DNA of 64,000 nucleotides, taken from the NCBI GenBank assembly GCA_040772305.1, contig JAXGYK010000001.1:1612001-1676000 (forward strand), read 5' to 3'. The first letter of the stretch is position 1; every line of letters starts with the position of its first letter. This DNA is from Mesolinea sp040772305. Its GTDB lineage: Bacteria; Chloroflexota; Anaerolineae; Anaerolineales; Anaerolineaceae. Below, in pieces: positions 17,486 to 24,099 of this stretch. The notes beneath the pieces are model-generated. The model was not told the origin of the DNA and searched no databases. It worked only from the letters and a program-made list of their open reading frames with translations. A program made the translations under genes and the position numbers.

Positions 17486-17991
17486 TTGCGAGATAATCTT
17501 TGTTTGCGCTCTCGCTCTTGCCTTTCCATTTCCGCAATCAAGGCACTCAATTTTTTTAGGTAGGCGTTCTCCGCTCGAAGATAAAGGTTCTCTGCTTCTA
17601 ATCTCTCCAGCGGCGTCATCGTCTCATCCGGCGGCCGCCATTTCCTGGGCCTGCCCCGTCTCTTCCCTTCCAGTCCTGCCATCCCTTCCCTCCGGTATCG
17701 CTCAGCCCATACCCATACTGTGGAACTGCCTTTGATACCAAAGTGTACCCCCGTTTCCGTGTAGCCAAGATGATTGGCTTCCATGTACTCAAGAACTGCC
17801 AGTTTCTCTTCCGCTCTCCAGTTATATCGCGCTTGAGGAAAGTCCTCAGAACCCCACCTTTCGCTCATTTGTCTGAACCGCCTAAGTTCTCGCTCGCTGA
17901 TCCCAGTCTGTCTTGATGCTTCAGCCAGACTTAGACCACCTTTTAGTATTTCGAGGGCTTTATCCTTTTCCTCTTTGCTGAATTTGCTCAT
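17482..17991 (-). CDS. IS3-family transposase OrfA (helix-turn-helix)
   Basis: OrfA is the DNA-binding partner of OrfB. It has two helix-turn-helix units (KALEILKGGLSLAEASRQTG and the TETGVHFGIKGSSTVWVWAE region) and a C-terminal leucine-rich coiled coil (LERLEAENLYLRAENAYLKK) typical of IS3 OrfA. The ATG at 17991 is chosen because GGAGGTG precedes it; an upstream in-frame TTG at 18027 falls in the inverted repeat. Confidence 0.85.
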   Translation of the reverse strand: MSKFSKEEKDKALEILKGGLSLAEASRQTGISERELRRFRQMSERWGSEDFPQARYNWRAEEKLAVLEYMEANHLGYTETGVHFGIKGSSTVWVWAERYRREGMAGLEGKRRGRPRKWRPPDETMTPLERLEAENLYLRAENAYLKKLSALIAEMERQERERKQRLSRN

Positions 17992-18077
17992 AAAAACTGC
18001 ACCTCCGATCTTGGATTTATTGTCCAAGTTTCGGGGTGCAGTTCAGTTATTGCAGAGGCATAAAAGGTATTGAATAA

Positions 18078-18239
18078 TCATTCAACTTTTTCAAATTGGT
18101 CTTTCCCTACGCCACAATCAGGGCAAACCCAATCCTCGGGTAAGTCATCGAATGAGGTACCTGGCGCAACACCATTATCTGGGTCGCCCAATGCAGGGTC
18201 ATAAATATAGCCACAGGCGATACATTCGTATTTGTCCAT
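18078..18239 (-). CDS. Rubredoxin
   Basis: This is a 53 aa iron protein for one-electron transfer in the cytoplasm, often to oxygen- or peroxide-detoxifying enzymes in anaerobes. The four iron ligands are Cys6 and Cys9 (in ECIACGYIYDP) and Cys39 and Cys42 (in DWVCPDCGVGK). Length and spacing are exactly those of classic rubredoxins. The start is ATG, with AAAGGAG 8 bases upstream. The IS3-family element lies 32 bases past its stop, inside what was its terminator. It has no partner oxidoreductase beside it. Confidence 0.96.
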   Translation of the reverse strand: MDKYECIACGYIYDPALGDPDNGVAPGTSFDDLPEDWVCPDCGVGKDQFEKVE

Positions 18240-18437
18240 TTAAGTGCTCCTTTTATTTGGTATAAGGCCGGAAATTAAAACCGGTTTTGCATTTTGAATC
18301 TAATCAGAGGCTAAATCATTTTCTGATCAAAATCCCTCTTATTATACATGAGGCTTTATCGCATTTACTTTAAACGATAGGGTTAAATAAGAATACCTAT
18401 ATAAGATTAATAGATTTCTGAGAACCCTTCACAAAGC

Positions 18438-18467
18438 TTAACAGTTTAAGCCGTGCTAGCATATAAT
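18438..18467 (+). promoter_or_regulatory. Promoter of the SCP2 gene
   Basis: TTAACA (18438-18443) and TATAAT (18462-18467) are spaced by 18 bases, about 50 bases before the ATG. The rest of the 278-base gap between rubredoxin and this gene shows nothing else clear. Confidence 0.55.
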
Positions 18468-18517
18468 CCGAAAGAGTAATTAAAGGAATAAAGGGTTCAA
18501 GACATAAAAGGAGAATA

Positions 18518-18853
18518 ATGACAGAAACCACAGAGAATGTTCGGGATTTTCTTGCACGCATTCCCAACCCCCTTGTCCTCGAAAACGTAGAGGATGTTCT
18601 GGCTAAGGTGCAGTTTGAAGTTGAGGGGGATGATGGCGGAAGTTGGTATGCTGAAGTTAAAGATAACCAGGCTAAAATTAGCGAAGGTGTTACCACTAAT
18701 CCAGAACTTGTCATCAAGGCTAACTCTGAGGACGTCATAAGCCTAATCCGTGGCGAACTTGACCCATTTAAAGCTTTTATGTCTGGCAAGGTGAAGGTAA
18801 ATGGCAATGTAATGCTGTGTTTAAGGCTACTCAAGGCCGTTAAACTCGCATAA
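18518..18853 (+). CDS. SCP2 sterol-binding-domain protein
   Basis: This is a small (111 aa) single-domain protein with the SCP2 lipid-binding fold: QFEVEGDDGGSWYAEVKD, VTTNPELVIKANSEDVISLI and the C-terminal GKVKVNGNVMLCLRLLK. Such proteins bind lipids or acyl compounds; the ligand here is unknown. It starts at ATG after AAAAGGAG and has its own promoter and terminator, so it is probably transcribed alone. Nothing about its neighbours explains its job. Confidence 0.85.
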   Translation: MTETTENVRDFLARIPNPLVLENVEDVLAKVQFEVEGDDGGSWYAEVKDNQAKISEGVTTNPELVIKANSEDVISLIRGELDPFKAFMSGKVKVNGNVMLCLRLLKAVKLA

Positions 18854-18862
18854 TCGAAACAA

Positions 18863-18900
18863 AAAAGACCTGGGTTCTCAGATGCCCAGGTCCGTCTTTT
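18863..18900. terminator. Intrinsic terminator between convergent genes
   Basis: GACCTGGG pairs with CCCAGGTC around a nine-base loop, with an A-run before and a T-rich stretch after. It lies between the SCP2 gene (plus) and the SufT-like gene (minus). Confidence 0.85.
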
Positions 18901-18908
18901 CATTTGAT

Positions 18909-19259
18909 TTAGATCAACATTCCCCATTCACTATCGCGCAGTTCTGGATCCATAAAGCTGAGCTCCCATACTTGGGTTCCAAACTCAATACTGGTTTTTA
19001 ATCCCAGTGCGTCCTCAGTGGCTGCGCGGGCACTTTCCAATAGGCTGGGGCCATATGGGCAAAACGGAGTTGTGAGAATCATGACAAGATGGGCTTTTTC
19101 ATCTTCGATAGCAACTTCTCGTACCAGGCCGAGCTGCAGGATCGAATAACCCAATTCTGGATCGGTGACTGTGTTCAGAGCCTCCACCAAGCGATCATGG
19201 TACTGTGGGTGAGTTTTATCAATGGACCAATGCGCTGGTTTGTAGTTTTCAGTTGACAT
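18909..19259 (-). CDS. MIP18/DUF59-family Fe-S assembly factor (SufT-like)
   Basis: DUF59 proteins help load Fe-S clusters onto target proteins. The family pattern is visible as LVEALNTVTDPELGYSILQLGLV (shortened here, about residues 24-46) and LTTPFCPYG (about 63-71) with the conserved Cys. The 116 aa is normal. Its start lies inside the end of the SufR-like gene (11-base overlap), so the two are cotranscribed. The sufCBD genes are 3-8 kb away on the other strand, and the IS481-like element lies between. The role is therefore probably Fe-S maturation, rather than phenylacetate metabolism as for the paralogue PaaD. Confidence 0.85.
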   Translation of the reverse strand: MSTENYKPAHWSIDKTHPQYHDRLVEALNTVTDPELGYSILQLGLVREVAIEDEKAHLVMILTTPFCPYGPSLLESARAATEDALGLKTSIEFGTQVWELSFMDPELRDSEWGMLI

Positions 19260-19869
19260 CCTCTGCCTTTATCCGGTAGATACAAGCTGGGTCACCTTTT
19301 GCGATGCAGGACTCATGACTAACCGGCCTGCCTAACAATTCTGTAAACATGGTTTCATCGACCCTGCAAATTTCTGGATTGGATACAGCGATTTGACGGT
19401 AAGGACAGTTTTGATTGCGGAGCAAGAGGTCGTCGCCATCTTTTTGTGTGTCGAGTCGGTAGCCCAAATATCCCAGCTCGTCCGAAAGCGATTTGATCTG
19501 GTCGTTAAGGGTGCTTCCCTCCAGTACGCTGCGCAAAGAATCGGCTTGTTCTTTTCCGATGCTTTCATAGACTTCGCTTAACTGCTTAGGAGTAAGCACA
19601 TCCTGCAGCTTGCTTAGCAGAAGTTCTACAAAACGTAAAAAATTGGTAGGAAACTTTTCAAGGCCTTGTTTTGTAAGGTGGTACACAAAGCGGGGCCTGC
19701 CAACGCCGTGGCGTTGTTCTTCCGCTGCAATGAGACCTTCAGCCTGCAACTTTACGAGGTGATGGCGTACCGAAATGCCATTGATACCAACAACTTCGGC
19801 AAGCTCATTGATAGTTGCACGTTGACGTGAGAGTAGGGTATAAAGGATCTTTTCTCGAGAGCTTTTCAT
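19249..19869 (-). CDS. sufR: SufR-like Fe-S-sensing transcriptional regulator
   Basis: This is a winged-helix regulator (residues about 1-65; INELAEVVGINGISVRHHLVK) with a C-terminal domain carrying four cysteines (Cys155, Cys168, Cys188, Cys196) in the SufR pattern: NCPYRQIA, PEICRVDETMF and SHESCIAKGDPAC. SufR proteins bind an Fe-S cluster and repress suf genes when clusters are sufficient. It is followed by the SufT-like gene with an 11-base overlap. A good promoter lies upstream. Its most likely targets are its own operon and sufCBD (inference). Confidence 0.85.
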   Translation of the reverse strand: MKSSREKILYTLLSRQRATINELAEVVGINGISVRHHLVKLQAEGLIAAEEQRHGVGRPRFVYHLTKQGLEKFPTNFLRFVELLLSKLQDVLTPKQLSEVYESIGKEQADSLRSVLEGSTLNDQIKSLSDELGYLGYRLDTQKDGDDLLLRNQNCPYRQIAVSNPEICRVDETMFTELLGRPVSHESCIAKGDPACIYRIKAEDVN

Positions 19870-19899
19870 TAGTATCCTATTCTGTTAATATGCGAAAGG

Positions 19900-19928
19900 A
19901 GTATATCAGTGATGTTATTACACGTCAA
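19900..19928 (-). promoter_or_regulatory. Promoter of the sufR-sufT pair
   Basis: On the minus strand TTGACG (19928-19923) and TATACT (19905-19900) are spaced by 17 bases, about 30 bases before the ATG. The direct repeat of the IS481-like element begins three bases upstream of the -35. Confidence 0.75.
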
Positions 19929-19931
19929 TAA

Positions 19932-19956
19932 TTCGGACATTTTTCGTGGATAACTC
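19932..19956. repeat. Direct repeat, left copy, flanking IS481-like element
   Basis: This 25-base sequence recurs exactly at 21022-21046 on the other side of the element. One further matching base at each end makes the repeat 25-27 bases, depending on where the element is cut. Confidence 0.9.
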
Positions 19957-21021
19957 TGTAGGATTGTCAAACATATTGGACAGTCTGAGATAAAAATTGA
20001 ACAGGTGATAAGAACTTCAATGGACGCATCGGTATATGGTTAGAACGCTGATTGTGTCTTCTCAGTTGTCTTTTGAAATCCTCAAATGAATAGAACTTTG
20101 ACTTGTTATAGAAACGTTTTTGATCCTCCTTATGGCTTCGTTCTACCTTCCCATTATGTCTGGGAGTATAGGGTCTGATGAACTTATGTCTTATCCCTTT
20201 GTCACGTAACACAATCTCAAACAAGCTAAGATCATGCGCGTTTTTGGTCCTTAGAAAGCGTTTAGTGAACTCAACTCCATTATCCGTTTGCACACATTCA
20301 AGCTCAATTCCTCTGCCCTTGAACCAGGCAATGGCGTGCTCAATAAAGATTGCTGAAGAGAATGTGTCTGCTGTCTGAAAGCCTTCCAGATATCTCAAAC
20401 GACTATATTCATCAATTGCGGTGTATTGATAATATTGTTTCCACTTTTTATCGACGATACACGCTTTGGGGACTACTTTTACGTCGACTTGGATCCTCTG
20501 TCCGGGATATTGCATCTGTTCATAGGCTTGTGCCTGGTATCTTTTCTTTGTGTGCTTCTTTTGCCTGACCAATCCTTCCCGCTGCATCACTCGGTACAGA
20601 CTGACATAATGGCGGCGATAGCCTTGCTTTCTTAGTTTGAACCAAAGCTCATATAATCCCAGGTCTTTATTCCGTTCCTGATAGCGTCGGATCAAGGCGA
20701 TCTCATCCTGGCTGTGTTGACGGGGATGATGCTCTGGCCTTCTCGATCGACAGGCCAGGGAACGAATATCTCCATCATAGCGCTTGAGCCAAAAATAGAT
20801 ATAGCTGCGGCTTTTGTTATATTTTCTGCTGGCTTTGCTCACCCCCTGATTGAGCGCATATTTGACCACTGAATGTCGGTATTTCATATCTTGTGTTATC
20901 TTATCCATAGCAGGTTATGGTTTCTCCTCATTGTTTTGTTTCAGCGCAATAACAATAACGGATACTTCCATTCCCTGCTATTCTTTCTCACTCACTGTCC
21001 AATATGTACTGTAATCCTACA
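19957..21021 (-). mobile_element. IS481-like insertion sequence, complete (about 1065 bp)
   Basis: The element has one transposase gene and ends of the TGT...ACA type. The left end reads TGTAGGATT, a variable block, then ACATATTGGACAGT; the right end read inward matches it. The flanking direct repeat is 25-27 bases, much longer than usually given for the family. A related element is at 48374-49439. The gene is intact. Confidence 0.88.
19967..20908 (-). CDS. IS481-type transposase (DDE)
   Basis: This is a 313 aa single-frame transposase. An N-terminal helix-turn-helix (GVSKASRKYNKSRSYIYFWL) is followed by an integrase core with QVDVKVV (first Asp, about 140), CVQTDNGVEFT (second Asp, about 209) and PYTPRHNGKVERSHKEDQ (Glu, about 255). 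The last codons and the stop lie inside the left inverted repeat. The second copy in the window (48384-49325) has the same length and is clearly related, by eye about 70% identical over the first 110 residues, so they are separate elements rather than a recent duplication. Confidence 0.92.
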   Translation of the reverse strand: MDKITQDMKYRHSVVKYALNQGVSKASRKYNKSRSYIYFWLKRYDGDIRSLACRSRRPEHHPRQHSQDEIALIRRYQERNKDLGLYELWFKLRKQGYRRHYVSLYRVMQREGLVRQKKHTKKRYQAQAYEQMQYPGQRIQVDVKVVPKACIVDKKWKQYYQYTAIDEYSRLRYLEGFQTADTFSSAIFIEHAIAWFKGRGIELECVQTDNGVEFTKRFLRTKNAHDLSLFEIVLRDKGIRHKFIRPYTPRHNGKVERSHKEDQKRFYNKSKFYSFEDFKRQLRRHNQRSNHIPMRPLKFLSPVQFLSQTVQYV

Positions 21022-21046
21022 TTCGGACATTTTTCGTGGATAACTC
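21022..21046. repeat. Direct repeat, right copy, flanking IS481-like element
   Basis: Exact copy of 19932-19956. It ends about five bases before the possible -35 region of the DUF4332 gene promoter. Confidence 0.9.
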
Positions 21047-21051
21047 TAATA

Positions 21052-21080
21052 TATTTAATTCCAGGTCCAAATGATATAAT
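21052..21080 (+). promoter_or_regulatory. Possible promoter of the DUF4332 gene
   Basis: A clear TATAAT is at 21075-21080. The -35 region (about 21052-21057, TATTTA) is a poor match, so only the -10 is well supported. Confidence 0.4.
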
Positions 21081-21123
21081 TTAGAGAAGTAACTGGCACA
21101 AATTATATATTGAGGAGATTCGG

Positions 21124-21528
21124 ATGGCAAAGATTATTGATATTGAAGGAATTGGTCCTAAATATGCAAAGAAATTAAATGATGCTGGCATTAAGACAGT
21201 GGAAAGCTTGCTTGCTGCAGGCAAAACCCCTAAAGGACGTGAAGAGCTGGCAGCAAAAGCTGGCATTGAAAAGTCTCTGATTTTAGAATGGGTCAATCAT
21301 GCTGACTTATACCGTATAAAGGGTGTAGGAGAAGAGTACTCCGACCTTTTAGAGGAAGCAGGCGTTGATACGGTTGTAGAGTTGGCAACCCGCAATCCAG
21401 AAAATCTATACCAGAAGATTTTGGAAGTAAACGAAGTTAAGAAGCTTGTACGTCGGCCTCCTTCGCTTAAGATGGTAAGCTCCTGGGTTGAGCAGGCCAA
21501 ACAGCTGCCGCGTGAAATAAGTTACTAA
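21124..21528 (+). CDS. DUF4332 helix-hairpin-helix protein
   Basis: This 134 aa protein is made of two helix-hairpin-helix-type units: IEGIGPKYAKKLNDAGI (about 7-23) and IKGVGEEYSDLLEEAGV (about 66-82), each followed by a short helical hairpin. DUF4332 proteins are widespread and of unknown function; the fold suggests nucleic-acid binding. There is an ATG start with GAGGAG 6 bases upstream. It is flanked by the IS481-like element and by a hairpin, so it is probably expressed alone. Confidence 0.8.
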   Translation: MAKIIDIEGIGPKYAKKLNDAGIKTVESLLAAGKTPKGREELAAKAGIEKSLILEWVNHADLYRIKGVGEEYSDLLEEAGVDTVVELATRNPENLYQKILEVNEVKKLVRRPPSLKMVSSWVEQAKQLPREISY

Positions 21529-21545
21529 AATAAAAGAAGTCGAAA

Positions 21546-21575
21546 GAACACCGCAAGCTTACGACGGCGGTGTTC
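21546..21575 (+). terminator. Hairpin after the DUF4332 gene
   Basis: GAACACCGC (21546-21554) pairs perfectly with GCGGTGTTC (21567-21575). Only a weak T-stretch follows, so termination is likely but not certain. Confidence 0.55.
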
Positions 21576-21633
21576 TTACTAATTATTCTTGGAAATTTTC
21601 TAAGACTAAAGAGAATCTCTGATTTACAAAGAA

Positions 21634-21661
21634 AACGGCCGCCTGTAAAAGGGCGGCCGTT
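21634..21661 (-). terminator. Terminator of the repeat-protein gene
   Basis: AACGGCCGCC and GGCGGCCGTT form a perfect ten-base stem. On the minus strand a TTTTCTTT stretch follows, just past the stop at 21683. Confidence 0.8.
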
Positions 21662-21682
21662 GTTTATGAGATTGCGTACTAC

Positions 21683-22585
21683 TTAACGGTTTCCCAGCAT
21701 GCTGAGGATAGATTGGATGATCAGGGCTCCGCTTTGGGTACGGTCTTGTGAACGCCCCATGGGGCTGCTCTTACTCAAGGCGCTCATGATGGCTTCAAGA
21801 TCAGAACTGCCACTGCGTTTTGCCGCATAGTAACGAAAAGCGCTGCTGAGCAGGTTGCCCATATCTAAATCACTTTGCTTACCTAACTGCTCTTGCTGGC
21901 TTTTAGAACCCACTAGACTCCCTAAAAGAGTATCCATCAGATCTCCGCTCTGGGGCTGGGCATTGGATTGCTGTGAACCTGTGAGGCCGCCCAGCAGGCT
22001 TTCGAGAAGGTTCCCTCCATCTTCTTCTTCGTGCTGCGTAGTTTGTTGCTGTTCTCCGCCTACAAGCCCTCCTAATAAGCTGCCCAACAGGTTCCCTCCC
22101 TGCGGTGCAGTTGCGGTAGGTTGTTGCGGTTGATTGGCACATGGATCCTGCCCGGTGAGATTGCCCAGCAAGCTGGTGAGCAAATCACCGCCGGCTGGCA
22201 CCTGGGCTTGGCTAGATGAGGTTTCAGGGATTGCCTCTGGGGTGGACTGACTGCCCATTAATGCTTCGATCAGTGAACCAAGTGTGTCTGGTGTTAATTC
22301 TTTTCCTTTAAAGATCTTGGCTGCCTGACTAAAACCTTTTCCATATAGTTGGGCCGAGCCGCTTTTCTGCTTTAGGAGGGCGCGGCTTGCAGCCTGAAGT
22401 TTTGACGCGGCAGACTTTCCTTTAGACTTTGCAACGGCTTCTTTGGCAGAGCGAAAAGCAGCGACTATATTGTCTCCATGATCGCCATTGTAGGTATCGG
22501 CACGGTTGAGTTCTTCTTGGTGCTCGGATAAATTTTCAGTGATTGTCTGCAGCAAGCTTACTAGATCGATAGACTGATCCGACAT
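21683..22585 (-). CDS. Protein with DAK2-like N-terminus and four or more glycine-leucine repeats
   Basis: I do not know a function for this 300 aa protein. The N-terminal 100 residues resemble a DAK2-type domain (LNRADTYNGDHGDNI, about 26-40, like the metal-binding motif of dihydroxyacetone kinase DhaL). From about 130 there are four repeats of the form GG-N/D-LL-x-S-LLG-x-L-x-G at about 132, 163, 190 and 213, joined by Gln/Ser/Thr-rich linkers, with partial copies at about 101 and 242. The repeats look like short amphipathic or membrane-associating helices. The gene precedes nothing else but follows the LysM gene by nine bases on the same strand, so the two probably act together. Confidence 0.6.
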   Translation of the reverse strand: MSDQSIDLVSLLQTITENLSEHQEELNRADTYNGDHGDNIVAAFRSAKEAVAKSKGKSAASKLQAASRALLKQKSGSAQLYGKGFSQAAKIFKGKELTPDTLGSLIEALMGSQSTPEAIPETSSSQAQVPAGGDLLTSLLGNLTGQDPCANQPQQPTATAPQGGNLLGSLLGGLVGGEQQQTTQHEEEDGGNLLESLLGGLTGSQQSNAQPQSGDLMDTLLGSLVGSKSQQEQLGKQSDLDMGNLLSSAFRYYAAKRSGSSDLEAIMSALSKSSPMGRSQDRTQSGALIIQSILSMLGNR

Positions 22586-22594
22586 TAGCTGCTC

Positions 22595-23110
22595 CTAAGA
22601 GGGCTTTTGCAATTCCTCGGGCAATGCCGGGATCTGAATGGTTTCACCTGGGCGAATCAGGTTCATATTATCGCCGATGATGGCTTTATTAAACTCGTAG
22701 ATATGTTTGTAGTAAGGCGGTGTGGCATGACCGTAGTACTCTAAAGCAATACTGCTGAGTGTCTCGTTGGGACGGATGGTATGGGTAGCCAAAATTGCCT
22801 TGGCGGCAGCTTCTGCCTCGCCAGCAGCCTTGGCTGCTTCTTCAGCAGCTTTCTTAGCAAGGTGCTCATCAGTTTGGCGCTTGGATCCTGCGGCTAACTC
22901 TTCGGTTTTGCGTTTTGCTTCTTCTTCCTTATTGGCAACTGCTTCTGCAGTTTCATCGATTTTGCGGCCGACAGTCTTAGCTGCATTTTTTTTGGCTGCT
23001 TCTTCTTGTTGTTCGCGAGAAAACTCGGCAGTTTTTTCACTTTCCTTATCTTCCTTGGGCTTAGCGAATCTATCAGCGAGACGTTGGAAGAAGTTTTTCT
23101 TTTCGGGCAT
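22595..23110 (-). CDS. Coiled-coil protein with C-terminal LysM domain, no signal peptide
   Basis: The first 110 residues are charged and alanine-rich and should form a long helix or coiled coil (for example EEAKRKTEELAAGSKRQTDE). The C-terminal 60 residues form a LysM unit (HTIRPNETLSSIALEYYGH ... LIRPGETIQIP), a fold that binds peptidoglycan or other glycans. The start is set at the ATG preceded by AAAAGGAG; an upstream in-frame codon would add nine residues. No signal peptide or membrane segment is seen, so a cytoplasmic role or unusual export is possible. It is followed closely by the repeat protein. Confidence 0.75.
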   Translation of the reverse strand: MPEKKNFFQRLADRFAKPKEDKESEKTAEFSREQQEEAAKKNAAKTVGRKIDETAEAVANKEEEAKRKTEELAAGSKRQTDEHLAKKAAEEAAKAAGEAEAAAKAILATHTIRPNETLSSIALEYYGHATPPYYKHIYEFNKAIIGDNMNLIRPGETIQIPALPEELQKPS

Positions 23111-23248
23111 TATTGTTCTCCTTTTGGTGCAAATCAAATCTTTAAGGTTTAACCATGCTGGTTATGTGCAGGAATTATAGCGGAATATGATTGGGAAAAC
23201 ATGCCTTTGTATGAGAGTCGTTAATTATATAAATAGAGTCTTATTTAA

Positions 23249-23277
23249 TTGACTTTGATATATGCATCTGCTATAAT
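23249..23277 (+). promoter_or_regulatory. Promoter of the suf operon
   Basis: TTGACT (23249-23254) and TATAAT (23272-23277) are spaced by exactly 17 bases, about 33 bases before sufC. Confidence 0.8.
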
Positions 23278-23309
23278 CGCGTGACTTAATACGGGAAGGA
23301 ATGGCAGGT

Positions 23310-24098
23310 ATGTCTGTTCTTAAAATAGAGAATCTTCATGTGGCGGTTGCAGGTAAGGAGATTCTAAAAGGTTTCAGTCTCACGATTCGGCAAGGAGAAG
23401 TGCACGCATTAATGGGCCCGAATGGAACTGGCAAATCGACGCTTGCTCATGCGATAATGGGGCATCCCCGATACCAGATAACCCAGGGAGATATCCTGCT
23501 AGATGGGGAGAGTATTTTGAGTCTCTCTACGGACGAGCGAGCACATGCCGGGCTTTTCCTGGCGTTTCAATATCCGGTGGCTATTTCAGGTGTTACGCTG
23601 GCAAATTTTTTGCGTGTGGCGGTAAACGCCAGGCAAAAAGCATTAGATCCGGAGGATAAAGGTATTTCGCTGGTAAAGTTCCGACGATTGCTGAAAGCTA
23701 AAATGGACATGCTGAAAATGGACCACGCCTTTGCAGGGCGGTACTTGAACGAAGGTTTTAGCGGCGGGGAAAAGAAACGTGCTGAGATATTGCAAATGGC
23801 AATGCTTGAGCCCAAGTTTGCGGTGCTGGACGAAACGGATTCCGGTCTGGATATTGATGCATTAAGGATTGTTTCCGAAGGGGTGAATACCCTTACGAGT
23901 AACGAGATGGGTATTTTGGTGATCACACACTACCAGCGAATGCTGAACTACATTAAACCTCACTTTGTGCATGTGCTTTACGGCGGACGTATTGTGGAAT
24001 CCGGGAAGGCTGAACTAGCGTTGAAGCTTGAAGAGCAGGGATATGATTGGGTACGCGAAGCCCATGGATCCTTGACTGCCGGAGTTGAAGCAAGATAG
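23310..24098 (+). CDS. sufC: Fe-S assembly ATPase SufC
   Basis: SufC is the ABC-type ATPase of the SufBCD scaffold that builds Fe-S clusters in the cytoplasm. It has Walker A GPNGTGKST (about 35), the SufC-type Q-loop FLAFQYPVAISGV, signature FSGGEKKRAE (about 150) and FAVLDETDSGLDIDALR. The ATG at 23310 is preferred to one nine bases upstream, because the latter leaves almost no spacing to the GGAAGG. It begins the operon, directly followed by sufB with one base between stop and start. Confidence 0.96.
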   Translation: MSVLKIENLHVAVAGKEILKGFSLTIRQGEVHALMGPNGTGKSTLAHAIMGHPRYQITQGDILLDGESILSLSTDERAHAGLFLAFQYPVAISGVTLANFLRVAVNARQKALDPEDKGISLVKFRRLLKAKMDMLKMDHAFAGRYLNEGFSGGEKKRAEILQMAMLEPKFAVLDETDSGLDIDALRIVSEGVNTLTSNEMGILVITHYQRMLNYIKPHFVHVLYGGRIVESGKAELALKLEEQGYDWVREAHGSLTAGVEAR

Positions 24099-24099
24099 T

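Larger units (their letters stand above)
16626..18045 (-). mobile_element. IS3-family insertion sequence, complete (1420 bp)
   Basis: The element has two overlapping genes of IS3 type and terminal inverted repeats. The left end begins TGTAGTGCACCCCGA (16626) and the right end read inward begins TGAACTGCACCCCGA (18045), both continuing to a TTGGACA block. A four-base direct repeat GTTA flanks it (16622-16625 and 18046-18049), in the 3-5 base range usual for the family. It is intact and may be active. It sits in the loop of the rubredoxin terminator. Confidence 0.9.
16616..18059 (-). terminator. Rubredoxin terminator split by an IS element
   Basis: GCCTCTG (16616-16622) and CAGAGGC (18053-18059) are the two arms of one hairpin, with a run of eight A on the far side of the left arm (T-run on the minus strand). 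Removing the IS and one target copy gives a seven-base stem with a six-base loop directly downstream of rubredoxin. The arms are now about 1.4 kb apart and cannot work as before. Confidence 0.75.
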
